Shown piece after piece: positions 35,739-43,741 of a stretch of 64,000 nt of DNA. The position numbers were made by a program, and so were the translations under genes. The notes beneath the pieces were generated by a model. That model made no database searches. It saw only the letters and a list, made by a program, of their open reading frames with translations, and was not told the DNA's origin. Within the stretch, counting starts at the first letter, position 1, and each line of letters opens with the position of its first letter. Source of the stretch: Christensenella sp. UBA6880 (GTDB taxonomy: Bacteria > Bacillota > Clostridia > Christensenellales > CAG-917); assembly GCA_002449145.1 (NCBI GenBank), contig DKCG01000032.1, positions 36,256-100,255 on the forward strand, read 5' to 3'.

Positions 35739-37115
35739 ATGGTTACAATCTCAACTGCCGATAAGGCTCTGAAAACTTTTTATCTCGGCGTTCTTGCCGA
35801 CCAACTTAACGTCGGCGTGAATCCGCTCTTTGCAAAAATCGGTCAAACGTCCGCAGACGTATGGGGCAAGGAAGTCAAAAAACTCGCGCCCTACGGTATC
35901 AACGGCGGCGTCGGAAGCGGTGAAGAAAACGACAACCTTCCCCAAAGCGGCGGGAATAACTACGCGCAATTCACCCTCACGCTCAAAAACCTTTTCGGCA
36001 AAATCGAACTTTCGGACAAGGCTATTCGCGCTTCCCAAAACAACGCGGGCGCGTTCGTAAATCTTCTCAACGCCGAAATGGAAGGCTTGCTCAAAGCAAG
36101 CAAATTCAACTTCGGTCGTATGCTCTACGGCGACGGAAGCGGTCTTTTGGCAACTACCGTTGCAAATACGACGGGCGAGAAAAACAAAATCAAAGTCGAC
36201 AAAATCAAAGGTCTCATCGAGGGTATGACAATCGACGTGTACAACGCAAGCGGCGTGAAAGATACCGCGGTTTCCGGTGCGAGAATCGTGTCTATCGACA
36301 GAGTGAACAAAATCGTCACCATCTCTCAACCAGCGTCCACCGTTATCGGCGCAGGCTACACCGTCTACGTTCAAGGCTCGAAGGGCAACGAAATCACGGG
36401 TCTTGAAGCAATCTTCGGCGACAGCGAGTATATCTACGGTCTTAAGAGAAGCGATTATTCCTTCCTCAAACCCTACACCAAGACTATCGCAAAAACCGTC
36501 AGCGTTGGCGCGATTCAAGACGCTATCGACGCAGTGGAAGAAACTTCGGGCGGCACTATCGACTTTATCGTCGCTTCTTACAAGATGAGAAAGCAATACG
36601 TCGACGCTCTTTGCAAAAACCGCACTAATATCGACTATCTTACTCTCGACGGCGGCTACAAGGCGTTGTCTTATTCGGGTATTCCGTTCGTTGCGGACAG
36701 ATTTGTCGGCGACAACGATATGTACTTGCTCAACAGCAACGACTTCAAACTTCATCAACTCTGCGACTGGCGTTGGCTCGAAGGCGAGGGCGGTACGGTG
36801 CTTCATCAAGTCGCCGGCAAAGCGTGCTACAGCGCAACTCTCGTCAAATACGCCGACTTGCTCTGCGAAAGACCTATGGGTCAGGCAAAACTCACCTTTA
36901 CGGGCAGCGATACGGATTACTACTACGTCACGTTCGACTCTAACGGCGGCACGGCAGTTCCTACGCAAATGGTCGCAGCCGGCGGAAAAGCGGTCGTACC
37001 CGCCTCACCCTCTAAGACTGGCAAGTCTTTCGATTGCTGGAATCTCAACGGCGCCGAATACAACTTCTCGACAATCGTCAACAGCGACATTACGCTCGTC
37101 GCAGCCTGGATCTGA
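35739..37115 (+). CDS. Major capsid protein with C-terminal Listeria-Bacteroides repeat domain
   Basis: A 458-residue protein. Residues ~1-390 look like an HK97-fold capsid protein (ADVWGKEVKKLAPYGING, LFGKIELSDKAI, MRKQYVDALCKNR, GIPFVADRFV). From about residue 393 a separate Listeria-Bacteroides repeat domain follows (VTFDSNGGTAVP, SKTGKSFDCWN, DITLVAAWI), a small beta fold usual in bacterial surface proteins. On a capsid it would sit on the outside as a decoration or adhesin. AAGGAAGACAG lies before ATG. The next gene starts one base after the stop. Confidence 0.88.
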   Translation: MVTISTADKALKTFYLGVLADQLNVGVNPLFAKIGQTSADVWGKEVKKLAPYGINGGVGSGEENDNLPQSGGNNYAQFTLTLKNLFGKIELSDKAIRASQNNAGAFVNLLNAEMEGLLKASKFNFGRMLYGDGSGLLATTVANTTGEKNKIKVDKIKGLIEGMTIDVYNASGVKDTAVSGARIVSIDRVNKIVTISQPASTVIGAGYTVYVQGSKGNEITGLEAIFGDSEYIYGLKRSDYSFLKPYTKTIAKTVSVGAIQDAIDAVEETSGGTIDFIVASYKMRKQYVDALCKNRTNIDYLTLDGGYKALSYSGIPFVADRFVGDNDMYLLNSNDFKLHQLCDWRWLEGEGGTVLHQVAGKACYSATLVKYADLLCERPMGQAKLTFTGSDTDYYYVTFDSNGGTAVPTQMVAAGGKAVVPASPSKTGKSFDCWNLNGAEYNFSTIVNSDITLVAAWI

Positions 37116-37116
37116 T

Positions 37117-37419
37117 ATGGAACTTCAAAGGATCAGACACGATCTGTTCGGTATCGCGAAAAGACTGAAAAGTATCGACAGAAGATACGAACTGTTCTTT
37201 AATCGCAAGAAAAACAGATACGAAATCTACGCTAACGGGGCAATGCAAATGGCATTGCCCTTCGAGCGGCTCGACGCGCGTACTTTGGCGTACGCAAGAA
37301 AGACTCGCCTCGAAAACCTCGAAAAAATCATTGCGGAAATCGAGGAAGAAAACGCGCGACTCGAAATTCAAAAAACTCGCGAAACGCGTGACAAAATTCT
37401 CGCCGCAGAGGAAGGATAA
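37117..37419 (+). CDS. Small phage structural-region protein
   Basis: A 100-residue protein starting one base after the capsid stop. It has a conserved-looking core: KRLKSIDRRYELFFNRKKNRYEIY (basic and aromatic), FERLDARTLAYARKTR, then a helical Glu-rich end. I recall similar small proteins beside capsid genes in Firmicutes phages, with no assigned role. The start ATG 37117 overlaps no SD, so translation is probably coupled to the capsid gene. Confidence 0.8.
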   Translation: MELQRIRHDLFGIAKRLKSIDRRYELFFNRKKNRYEIYANGAMQMALPFERLDARTLAYARKTRLENLEKIIAEIEEENARLEIQKTRETRDKILAAEEG

Positions 37420-37420
37420 T

Positions 37421-37969
37421 ATGAAAATCAAAGACGTTGTCGGCGAGTGCCTCGTCAAAATGGGACAAACCGACTTTTCCAACAACCAAACTCTCGACAC
37501 GGAACAAACCGAACTCAAAAACAAACTCGTTGCCGCCGTAAATATCGCGTACAGACACATCGTGAGCGAGTATTTGCCCCTCGTCCAGATAGAAACCGTC
37601 AAGGTGACGAACGGGAAAATCGCCGCTTCGTCGCTGTATAAAAAAATCCTGTACCCCATAAAAATCGTGCAAAACGACGAGAAAATAAGTTTCTATTCGG
37701 GGGCGGACTGCATATTTTGCGACGTAACGGGCGACGTTAAACTCACGTACGCGTATATGCCGTCGGACGATTTGACTTTTGCAAGCGAGATTAACGATAT
37801 GCGCCTCACAAGAAGCGTGCTCGCAAACGGCGCACTTGCAGAATACTACTTCCAAAACAAGATGTTCGACCTCGCAAAGAGTTTCGATTCCGATTTCAGA
37901 AACCAAATCGGCGCGCTTCGATACAGAGGCAAAAACATTCTCGTCAAGGCAAGGGGGTGGCAGGCGTGA
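37421..37969 (+). CDS. Head-tail adaptor, P22 gp4-like
   Basis: A 182-residue protein with ATG 37421 and AGAGGAAGGATA upstream. It has a helical start (VVGECLVKMGQTDF), a YRHIVSEYLPL helix, then a beta section with AYMPSDDLTF and a helical C-terminus (RSVLANGALAEYY). Size, position after the capsid gene and this layout match the tail-accessory/adaptor proteins that sit under P22-like portals. The exact family is inferred. It overlaps the next gene by 13 bases. Confidence 0.7.
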   Translation: MKIKDVVGECLVKMGQTDFSNNQTLDTEQTELKNKLVAAVNIAYRHIVSEYLPLVQIETVKVTNGKIAASSLYKKILYPIKIVQNDEKISFYSGADCIFCDVTGDVKLTYAYMPSDDLTFASEINDMRLTRSVLANGALAEYYFQNKMFDLAKSFDSDFRNQIGALRYRGKNILVKARGWQA

Positions 37970-39408
37970 AGGACGTGAAAACGTACAGAAAGAGAATCAA
38001 AGTCGGATTCGAGGGGCTGGTAAATTCCGTTGACGAATCTATCGCAGGGTTAGAGTATGCCGTAAACTGCAAAAACTTCGCTTTTGAAAAGGGCGTGATA
38101 AGCGGCAAAATCGGAATTGATACCGCAGGCGGACACTTCAATACCAACGTGTACTACGACACTCACACTTATCCGACGTTCGCCGCCGATAAGGGAATCA
38201 AAAAGACTTTCTATTTTCGCAGAAAAAATCCCGATACGGGCGCACTCGACGACAGAATCGTGTGCGTGCTGTCCGACGGTACGATGTGGAATACCAAAAT
38301 ATTTTCGCTCGACACCTGGCATCAATTCGAAAGCCCCTTAATCCAATACGACTCGGACGCGGTGAACTACAACTACAAGAGTGAGGACGTGCTTCTCGTC
38401 GCCGCCGAAAATATCGGAATGTTTGTCGTAAGGGCAGACAGAGTGACTTATCTCGACAAAGCGCCGAAGTTTACCTCTGTCGCCGTGCATAACGAAAGAG
38501 TGTTCGGTACGCTGAACGAAAAGAAAAATCAAGTGTGGTTTTCCGACGACTTCGACCCGAACAACTGGACGATTTCGTCAACGGAAGCAGGCTATATAGA
38601 TTTTTCCGACGACCTCGGCAACGCAATAAAAGTCGTGTCGTTCTTAAACTACCTTTTCGTGTTCCGCGACTACGGAATTATGCGCTTGACCGCATACGGC
38701 GATCAGAACGATTTTATAATGAAAAAGGTGTTTACCGATACGGGACGCATATATAAAAACTCGATTGTGTCGTGCGGCGATAAAATTATGTTCTGCGCGG
38801 AGGACGGCGTTTATGCCTTCGACGGGTACGAAGCGGTGAAAGTCGGAAAGGAATTTCCCGAAATCATCGACAAGAGAACGGTGTGCGCGGGATACCTCGA
38901 AAACAAATACTACCTTGCTTGCAAACTCGGTCAGCCCGGGGATTTGAAGAACGATTCGGTGATTAGATTCGACACCGAAACTAAGGATATTTCCGTGCTT
39001 ACCGACGTGGAAGTCGCGGGATTCTGCTGCCTCAAATCTGCAAAGGACGCCACATTGCTTTGCTACTTCACAGGCGATAATAAGAACAAACTCGGTATGA
39101 TGAGCGAGAGCGGAAAAGTGTTCGAAACCGTCACGGCAAAAACCTACGAAAGTCCCGAAAACACGCTCGGCTCGCCGTACTATAAAACCATACGGGGCGC
39201 GTCCGTGTTTACAAAATATCCGATTACGCTGAAAGTGATCCTCGACGGGAAAGAGTATAAATTCAATATAGCGGCAAAGGATACGCAACAGTATATCCCC
39301 GTCGAAAAGTGCGGAATCAGGGTCAAGTTCGAAATCGAGGCGCAGACGGCGCACGCGTACGTTTCGCCTATCTCGGTGGACGTGGACGTGGAAAGGAGGA
39401 CGTTATGA
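37957..39408 (+). CDS. Beta-propeller neck/plug protein, P22 gp10-like
   Basis: A 483-residue protein almost wholly of beta strands with repeated aromatic blades (SLDTWHQFESP, NERVFGTLNEKKNQVWFSDDF, NYLFVFRDYGIMRLT, MFCAEDGVYAFDGYEAV). This is the six-bladed propeller pattern of the packaged-DNA stabilisation/hub protein in podoviruses. It would close the neck below the adaptor. Its stop overlaps the next start (ATGA). No tail fibre or tailspike gene follows, which is unusual. Confidence 0.75.
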   Translation: MAGVKDVKTYRKRIKVGFEGLVNSVDESIAGLEYAVNCKNFAFEKGVISGKIGIDTAGGHFNTNVYYDTHTYPTFAADKGIKKTFYFRRKNPDTGALDDRIVCVLSDGTMWNTKIFSLDTWHQFESPLIQYDSDAVNYNYKSEDVLLVAAENIGMFVVRADRVTYLDKAPKFTSVAVHNERVFGTLNEKKNQVWFSDDFDPNNWTISSTEAGYIDFSDDLGNAIKVVSFLNYLFVFRDYGIMRLTAYGDQNDFIMKKVFTDTGRIYKNSIVSCGDKIMFCAEDGVYAFDGYEAVKVGKEFPEIIDKRTVCAGYLENKYYLACKLGQPGDLKNDSVIRFDTETKDISVLTDVEVAGFCCLKSAKDATLLCYFTGDNKNKLGMMSESGKVFETVTAKTYESPENTLGSPYYKTIRGASVFTKYPITLKVILDGKEYKFNIAAKDTQQYIPVEKCGIRVKFEIEAQTAHAYVSPISVDVDVERRTL

Positions 39409-39551
39409 ACTTCAACGAAATAGTTTCTTCCGTAGAGGAACTCACCATAAAAATCGCGGCTCTCGAAAAGACCGTGTCAAATCTCAAAACAGCCGCGGAT
39501 AGCCTCACGTCGAGAGTCGCCGCGCTTGAAAATAACGAAGCAGAAGCATAG
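39405..39551 (+). CDS. Small coiled-coil protein
   Basis: A 48-residue protein with AAGGAGG upstream of ATG 39405. Nearly the whole protein is a heptad-repeat helix (VEELTIKIAALEKTVSNL, LTSRVAALENNEA), so a trimeric coiled coil is likely. In a virion such a short needle-like coil could be the tip protein or an assembly factor; that is inference. It overlaps the propeller gene by 4 bases. Confidence 0.7.
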   Translation: MNFNEIVSSVEELTIKIAALEKTVSNLKTAADSLTSRVAALENNEAEA

Positions 39552-39560
39552 GAGGCTTTT

Positions 39561-40586
39561 ATGTCATCATTGTGGGACGAAATTAAGGACTTGTTCAAAA
39601 CGGATCAACAACTCGAACAAGAAAGACAGGAAAAAATAAATTCCGCTCTCAAAAAAGAAGCGGATGTTTCAAAAAAACTCGCCGAACTCGAAAAACAGTA
39701 TCAGGATTCTTTGCCCAAAGACGAGGAAATCGACTTCGACAAACTGTTCCCGACCGAGTCGGGACTCAAAGAAATCGAGTATACGCCCGAAAGCGACGAA
39801 AGTATCGAAAAAAGAGCGCAGAGCGCAATCGACAGCGAAAAGAAAAAGTCGCAAACCAAAATCAAGGATATGTACTCGGACGCCGTCGCCGCGCTCGACA
39901 ATGATAAGGATTCCGCACGACAAACGCTCTCGGACAGTTACTCGAACCTCGCAAAACTGTACGACGAACTCAAAGAAAAGGCAAACGAAGACTCTATAAA
40001 GAGAGGTATGGCAAGAAGCAGCGTCGCAACCAACAGAATCGACGCGCTCGACCAAAGCCACGTTCAGTCCGCAACCGAAGCCGAAAAGGCGTATATCGGC
40101 GCGGTAGCAAAAATAGACGAGGAAATCTCGAAACTTCAAAGAGATAAGGACAGCGCGCTCGAACAACTCGACCTCAAATCCGCTTCCGACCTCGAAGAAT
40201 CTATCGCAAAACTCAAAAGCGAACGCGACGCGAAAGTCGAAGAATACGAAAAATATAACAACGATATTCGCAAAAAGAACGAGAGTTTCCAAGAAGATCG
40301 CCAAAAGAAAATCGACGCGTATATTGCCGACGCAAAGGCGAAAAAAGCCGAAGAAGAAAAGCAACAGCAAGAGTACGAAAGCAAGTACGGCTACAGCGGC
40401 GAGAAACTGGAAAACTACACCGAAAGATACCGCATTGCGTACGATTTTTACAGCGCGCTTTCACCCGATATTGCCGTGGACGCGCTCAAAGCGTCGCCGA
40501 ATATGAAGTACTATCTCGGCAACCTCTACGACAAGTTATTGTCCTCTTTGCAAAGCAAAAAGAACGACCAAAAGTATTACTTCTAA
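39561..40586 (+). CDS. Long coiled-coil protein, possible ejection or needle protein
   Basis: A 341-residue, highly charged helical protein (KINSALKKEADVSKKLAELEKQ, IDEEISKLQRDKDSALEQL) with TAGGAGGC before ATG. It has no signal peptide or membrane segment. The C-terminal ~60 residues are more structured (YTERYRIAYDFYSALSPDI). By position it is the last virion gene and could be an internal or ejected protein, or the tail needle. No family recognised. A strong terminator follows directly. Confidence 0.7.
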   Translation: MSSLWDEIKDLFKTDQQLEQERQEKINSALKKEADVSKKLAELEKQYQDSLPKDEEIDFDKLFPTESGLKEIEYTPESDESIEKRAQSAIDSEKKKSQTKIKDMYSDAVAALDNDKDSARQTLSDSYSNLAKLYDELKEKANEDSIKRGMARSSVATNRIDALDQSHVQSATEAEKAYIGAVAKIDEEISKLQRDKDSALEQLDLKSASDLEESIAKLKSERDAKVEEYEKYNNDIRKKNESFQEDRQKKIDAYIADAKAKKAEEEKQQQEYESKYGYSGEKLENYTERYRIAYDFYSALSPDIAVDALKASPNMKYYLGNLYDKLLSSLQSKKNDQKYYF

Positions 40587-40619
40587 AAAAAACGAGAGCA
40601 AATTTTGCTCTCGTTTTTT
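40587..40619 (+). terminator. Terminator of the virion cassette
   Basis: A 16-base-pair stem AAAAAACGAGAGCAAA with its complement and a T run, immediately after the last cassette gene. Two copies of TTTAAAAATCTTTTTTCGTT follow at 40622-40661. Confidence 0.92.
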
Positions 40620-40662
40620 CGTTTAAAAATCTTTTTTCGTTTTTAAAAATCTTTTTTCGTTC

Positions 40663-42057
40663 TTACTTTTTCGAATCGAAACTCACTTTGTCGATAAGGT
40701 CGGCGTATGCTTTGACGTAAATCTCGAAGATTGCTTTCATCGCTTCGAGGGTGAGTCGCTCGTTGGGTTGGTGAATTATCATTTCGCCGTAACCTTTCAT
40801 TTCAGGACCGAACGCAACGCAGTTGTCGAACTCTCTCGCATACGTTCCGCCGGGGGTGCATACGGGCTTGGATTCGACGTCGCCCGTCACTTCGCGATAG
40901 GCGTTGTAAAGCACTCGTATCATATCAGAATCGGGGTCGATTTTGAAACCTTCGGATTCGCTCAAAAGAACGACTTTTGCACAAACTTCGTTTTTAAACG
41001 TCGATTTTATGCCGTTAAACATCGTTTTCGTGTCGGTTGAGAAGGGAAGGCGCGAATTGATTTTGATTGAGAATTTGCCGTTTTCATAGTGGCAAAGTCC
41101 GACGTTGACGGCGATTTTGCCGTACTCGTCCTCGGCAAAGCAACCGAGTTTTTCACCGTGTACGCAAGTGGAAATATAGGCGTTGTATATGCGAACGAAG
41201 TCGTTGTTCACAACGCCGTCGAGCGCGGCTACGGCGTACGATATTGCGTTTACGCCGAGTTGAGGTCCAGAGCCGTGCGCCGCCTTGCCGTGTACCGTGA
41301 AACGTATCTCGTCGCCGTCGATGGCGTATTCGTGTTCGATTCCGTTTTTGCTCAGCGCATCGCATATTCTTTGCGCCACGGCGGAAGGATTTTCACCGTT
41401 TGCTTTTACCGTCAGCGTGCAAATGTCGGGAACTGCGTTTATCACGATTCCGCCGTCGAGGGACACGAGTTTCGCGCCCTTGCCGTCCGTCGATTCGCCC
41501 TTGATTTCTACGCTGTTTATGGTCTTTTCCGCAAATATCACGGGGAACTCGGAATCGGGGGATACGCCGTAGGAAATGGGTTCTTCCACTTCGAGATAAT
41601 GCTTCATGCAAAGCGAGCCCGTTTCCTCGTTGCACCCGAATATCACGCGCACGCGCTTGTTGAATTTGAATCCGTCGTCCATCAACGCTTTAATCGCATA
41701 GAGGGATATAATCGCAGGGCCTTTGTCGTCTATCGTGCCTCTGCCCCAAATCGCGCCTTCTTCGAGCGCGCCAGAATAGGGCGGATATTTCCAGCCGTCG
41801 CCTTCGGGCACTACGTCGAGATGCCCGACTATGCCGACGAGTTCCTTGCCTTCGCCGATTTCCGCATATCCGCAATATCCGTCGAGATTCACCGTGCGGA
41901 ATCCGAGTTGCTCGGCAACCGAAAGAACGTAGGCAAGACAATCTTTGTTGCCTTGTCCGAACGGCCCGCCGAGTACGGGCGCGTCAAGCACGGTCTTTAT
42001 GCGAACGGCGTTTTGAATGGTCTGTATCATTTGAGGATAATATTTTTCAAGATTCAT
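40663..42057 (-). CDS. pepV: Dipeptidase PepV, M20 family
   Basis: A 464-residue metallodipeptidase. The zinc-binding residues are visible: H79 and D81 in GHLDVVPEGDGW, D110/D111 in GRGTIDDKGP, E144/E145 in NEETGS. Its C-terminal has HQPNERL. PepV hydrolyses dipeptides in the cytoplasm and is common in Firmicutes. GGAGG lies before ATG, and a TTGCAC-TATAAT promoter lies upstream. It runs convergent with the virion cassette and has no partners. Confidence 0.93.
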   Translation of the reverse strand: MNLEKYYPQMIQTIQNAVRIKTVLDAPVLGGPFGQGNKDCLAYVLSVAEQLGFRTVNLDGYCGYAEIGEGKELVGIVGHLDVVPEGDGWKYPPYSGALEEGAIWGRGTIDDKGPAIISLYAIKALMDDGFKFNKRVRVIFGCNEETGSLCMKHYLEVEEPISYGVSPDSEFPVIFAEKTINSVEIKGESTDGKGAKLVSLDGGIVINAVPDICTLTVKANGENPSAVAQRICDALSKNGIEHEYAIDGDEIRFTVHGKAAHGSGPQLGVNAISYAVAALDGVVNNDFVRIYNAYISTCVHGEKLGCFAEDEYGKIAVNVGLCHYENGKFSIKINSRLPFSTDTKTMFNGIKSTFKNEVCAKVVLLSESEGFKIDPDSDMIRVLYNAYREVTGDVESKPVCTPGGTYAREFDNCVAFGPEMKGYGEMIIHQPNERLTLEAMKAIFEIYVKAYADLIDKVSFDSKK

Positions 42058-42083
42058 ATTTGCCTCCGAAATTTTATGTGCAA

Positions 42084-42112
42084 ATTATACCACTTGCGGC
42101 TCTCGCGTGCAA
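42084..42112 (-). promoter_or_regulatory. Promoter for pepV
   Basis: On the minus strand TTGCAC (42107-42112) and TATAAT (42084-42089) with a 17-base spacer. Confidence 0.7.
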
Positions 42113-42238
42113 GAGGATATAAAGAGAGTGGAGAAAAATTAAAGGTAATTATTTTGATTTTCAAATGAATACTTGTGTATATTAATTTTTGAATACCAAT
42201 TCAAGCCAATTCAAGAAACTCGGCGATTGTGCTTTTAG

Positions 42239-42433
42239 TTTGTGGTACTTCGCTATCGCTCGTTCCACATCACAAACTTCGGCACGCAATGCGTGCTCTG
42301 CGTTTTGTGGTACTTCGCTATCGCTCGTTCCACAGCACAAACTTCGGCACGCAACGCGTGCTCTGCGTTTTGTGGTACTTCGCCATCGCTCGTTCCACAG
42401 CACAAACTTCGGCACGCAACGCGTGCTTGTTTT
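42239..42433. repeat. Three tandem copies of a 65-base palindromic unit
   Basis: Units start at 42239, 42304 and 42369 with TTTGTGGTACTTCGC and differ by a few bases. Each contains an internal GGCACGCAACGCGTGCT palindrome. A hairpin TATATCCGTT...AACGGATATA (42435-42479) follows. No spacers, so not a CRISPR. The DNA from 42113 to 42238 holds nothing I recognise. Confidence 0.9.
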
Positions 42434-42477
42434 TATATCCGTTTCAACATTTGCGCAAGCGCAAGTTGAACGGATAT

Positions 42478-42510
42478 AAAAAACTGAGTGCACACAATGT
42501 ATGCACTCAG
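42478..42510 (-). terminator. Terminator for tRNA-Pro(GGG)
   Basis: On the minus strand CTGAGTGCATACATTGTG TGCACTCAG followed by TTTTTT, directly downstream of the tRNA 3' end. Confidence 0.85.
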
Positions 42511-42519
42511 CGAAGTTTG

Positions 42520-42596
42520 TGGTCGGAGTAACGGGACTTGAACCCATGGCCTCTTGACCCCCAGTCAAGCGCGCTACCAAACTGCGCCATACCCCG
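42520..42596 (-). tRNA. tRNA-Pro(GGG)
   Basis: A 77-base tRNA with encoded CCA. The acceptor stem CGGGGTA pairs with TACTCCG. The D arm has GGCGCAGTTTGGTAGCGC, the anticodon loop reads CTGGGGG with anticodon GGG, and the T arm is GGGTTCAAGTCCC. Its own 5' end is duplicated 181 bases upstream within the same transcription unit. Confidence 0.95.
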
Positions 42597-42780
42597 ATAG
42601 AATGTTAAAGTTTTTTGTTTCGTAATTATTTCGTTGCCCAAGACTTCTTTTTGGGAGCGCGCAGCGCTTTCCGTAAGGTCTTGCGTTTTCGTTACCCGAG
42701 GCAAGATTTTCTCTCGTCTTTCAAATGACACCTTTTTAAGATTGCAATTATCGCAAACCAAACTGCGCCATACCCCGATA
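42597..42780 (-). repeat. tRNA-Pro 5'-end duplication and spacer element, locus 1
   Basis: The 24 bases at 42576-42599 (tRNA 5' end plus TA) recur at 42757-42780. The upstream fragment (CGGGGTATGGCGCAGTTTGGT) breaks off in the D arm and continues TTTGCGATAATTGC. Between them lies ~160 bases with GCAAGACC...GCGCGCTCCCAAA, shared in part with the second tRNA-Pro locus at 63.8 kb, and a CAAGAC...GTCTTG pair. The promoter at 42847-42875 lies upstream of the fragment, so all of it is transcribed with the tRNA. Confidence 0.8.
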
Positions 42781-42846
42781 AGAAATTAAGTTTCTTTTGC
42801 TACTCGTTCATTGCTCGATTAAGCAATTCTCTTTTGTTGCATAGGT

Positions 42847-42875
42847 ATTGTAACTCATATTTTCGATTTTGACAA
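42847..42875 (-). promoter_or_regulatory. Promoter for tRNA-Pro(GGG)
   Basis: On the minus strand TTGTCA (42870-42875) and TACAAT (42847-42852) with a 17-base spacer. It lies about 65 bases before the 5' fragment and 250 before the tRNA itself. Confidence 0.65.
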
Positions 42876-43109
42876 GCGGATTGAAAAATATATCGAAAAA
42901 TCCTTGTCGCTTCGCCGTTCGCTATCCCGCCAACGTGTTTACAACGCTTGCATAGCGTGCTAATATTAGGCGTATCGTATTACTGCGATGAGGATATGCA
43001 ATACCGAAAAAAAACGCACCGTTTGCAAGATTTGATAAAATAGCACGATAGATATTTGATTTTTCAAGTTGTATTTGATATTATATATAAGCACAAAGCA
43101 ACGAAAACT

Positions 43110-43149
43110 GTCCGTGTACCTCAGTAGGATAGAGGGTTCGCCTCCTAAG
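43110..43149 (+). pseudogene. Truncated 5' half of tRNA-Arg(CCT), copy A
   Basis: GTCCGTG acceptor strand, TACCTCAGTAGGATAGAGG D arm and TTCGCCTCCTAAG up to the anticodon loop. No 3' half follows; the next ~170 bases carry three GGTATTG repeats (43243-43273) like integrase arm sites. The matching acceptor strand CACGGAC was not found nearby. Confidence 0.85.
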
Positions 43150-43320
43150 GGAGTGCTTAACTCGGTAAAAAGCACAACATATTGAGTTAGGACATAACAT
43201 TTACAACTAAATATTGTGGTTTTACCATTAACATGTAATACTTGGTATTGTTTTAGGTATTGTTTCGGTATTGTAAAATCTTTTGCAATAACTTTCAAAT
43301 CGTGCTAAAATATCAAATAT

Positions 43321-43360
43321 CTGCCTGTACCTCAGTAGGATAGAGGGTCCGCCTCCTAAG
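43321..43360 (+). pseudogene. 5' half of a split tRNA-Arg(CCT), copy B (attL)
   Basis: CTGCCTG acceptor, TACCTCAGTAGGATAGAGG D arm, TCCGC anticodon stem and CTCCTAAG loop. Its 3' half is at 47287-47331. Joined at the shared CTCCTAAG they give a perfect 77-base tRNA. TTTGGCATAG repeats at 43441-43465 look like integrase arm sites. Confidence 0.9.
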
Positions 43361-43561
43361 GTGCGGATTTAGCCCGTAAAAACCACAATATATTGTGTTT
43401 TGGCGGTAATTTCAAATCTATATATTGTGTTAGGTAACGTTTTGGCATAGTTTTGGCATAGTTTTCAATGCTTTGACTATCTTTTATATCGTTAAATTTC
43501 TTTTGTTTGAGCAACTTCAAATCATTGATTTTTCAGTCAATTTGAGTAAAATAAAAGAGAT

Positions 43562-43639
43562 GTCGGATTAGCTCAGTTGGATATGAGCGTGCGCCTCCTA
43601 AGCGCAAGGCCCCCGGTTCGAGCCCGGGATCCGACGCCA
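43562..43639 (+). tRNA. tRNA-Arg(CCT), intact
   Basis: A 78-base tRNA with encoded CCA. The acceptor GTCGGAT pairs with ATCCGAC, the D arm is GCTCAGTTGGATATGAGC, the anticodon stem TGCGC/GCGCA encloses CTCCTAA with anticodon CCT, and the T arm is CCCGGTTCGAGCCCGGG. It lies inside the segment that splits copy B and may replace its function. Confidence 0.95.
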
Positions 43640-43741
43640 CTTCCGTTTGGAATCGTATCGGTCGATGCGATTCCTTTTCTTTATGCCCCACAAAAAAAGT
43701 AGCCGAGCGTTTCGATACACTCGGCTATTATAATGTCTGTT

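Noticed and set aside
42239..42433. Possible CRISPR array
   Set aside because: The units are directly adjacent with no unique spacers, and no cas gene is in the window.
42189..42531. Several overlapping frames over the 65-base repeats
   Set aside because: They arise from tandem repeats with length divisible by no stop; no start signals.
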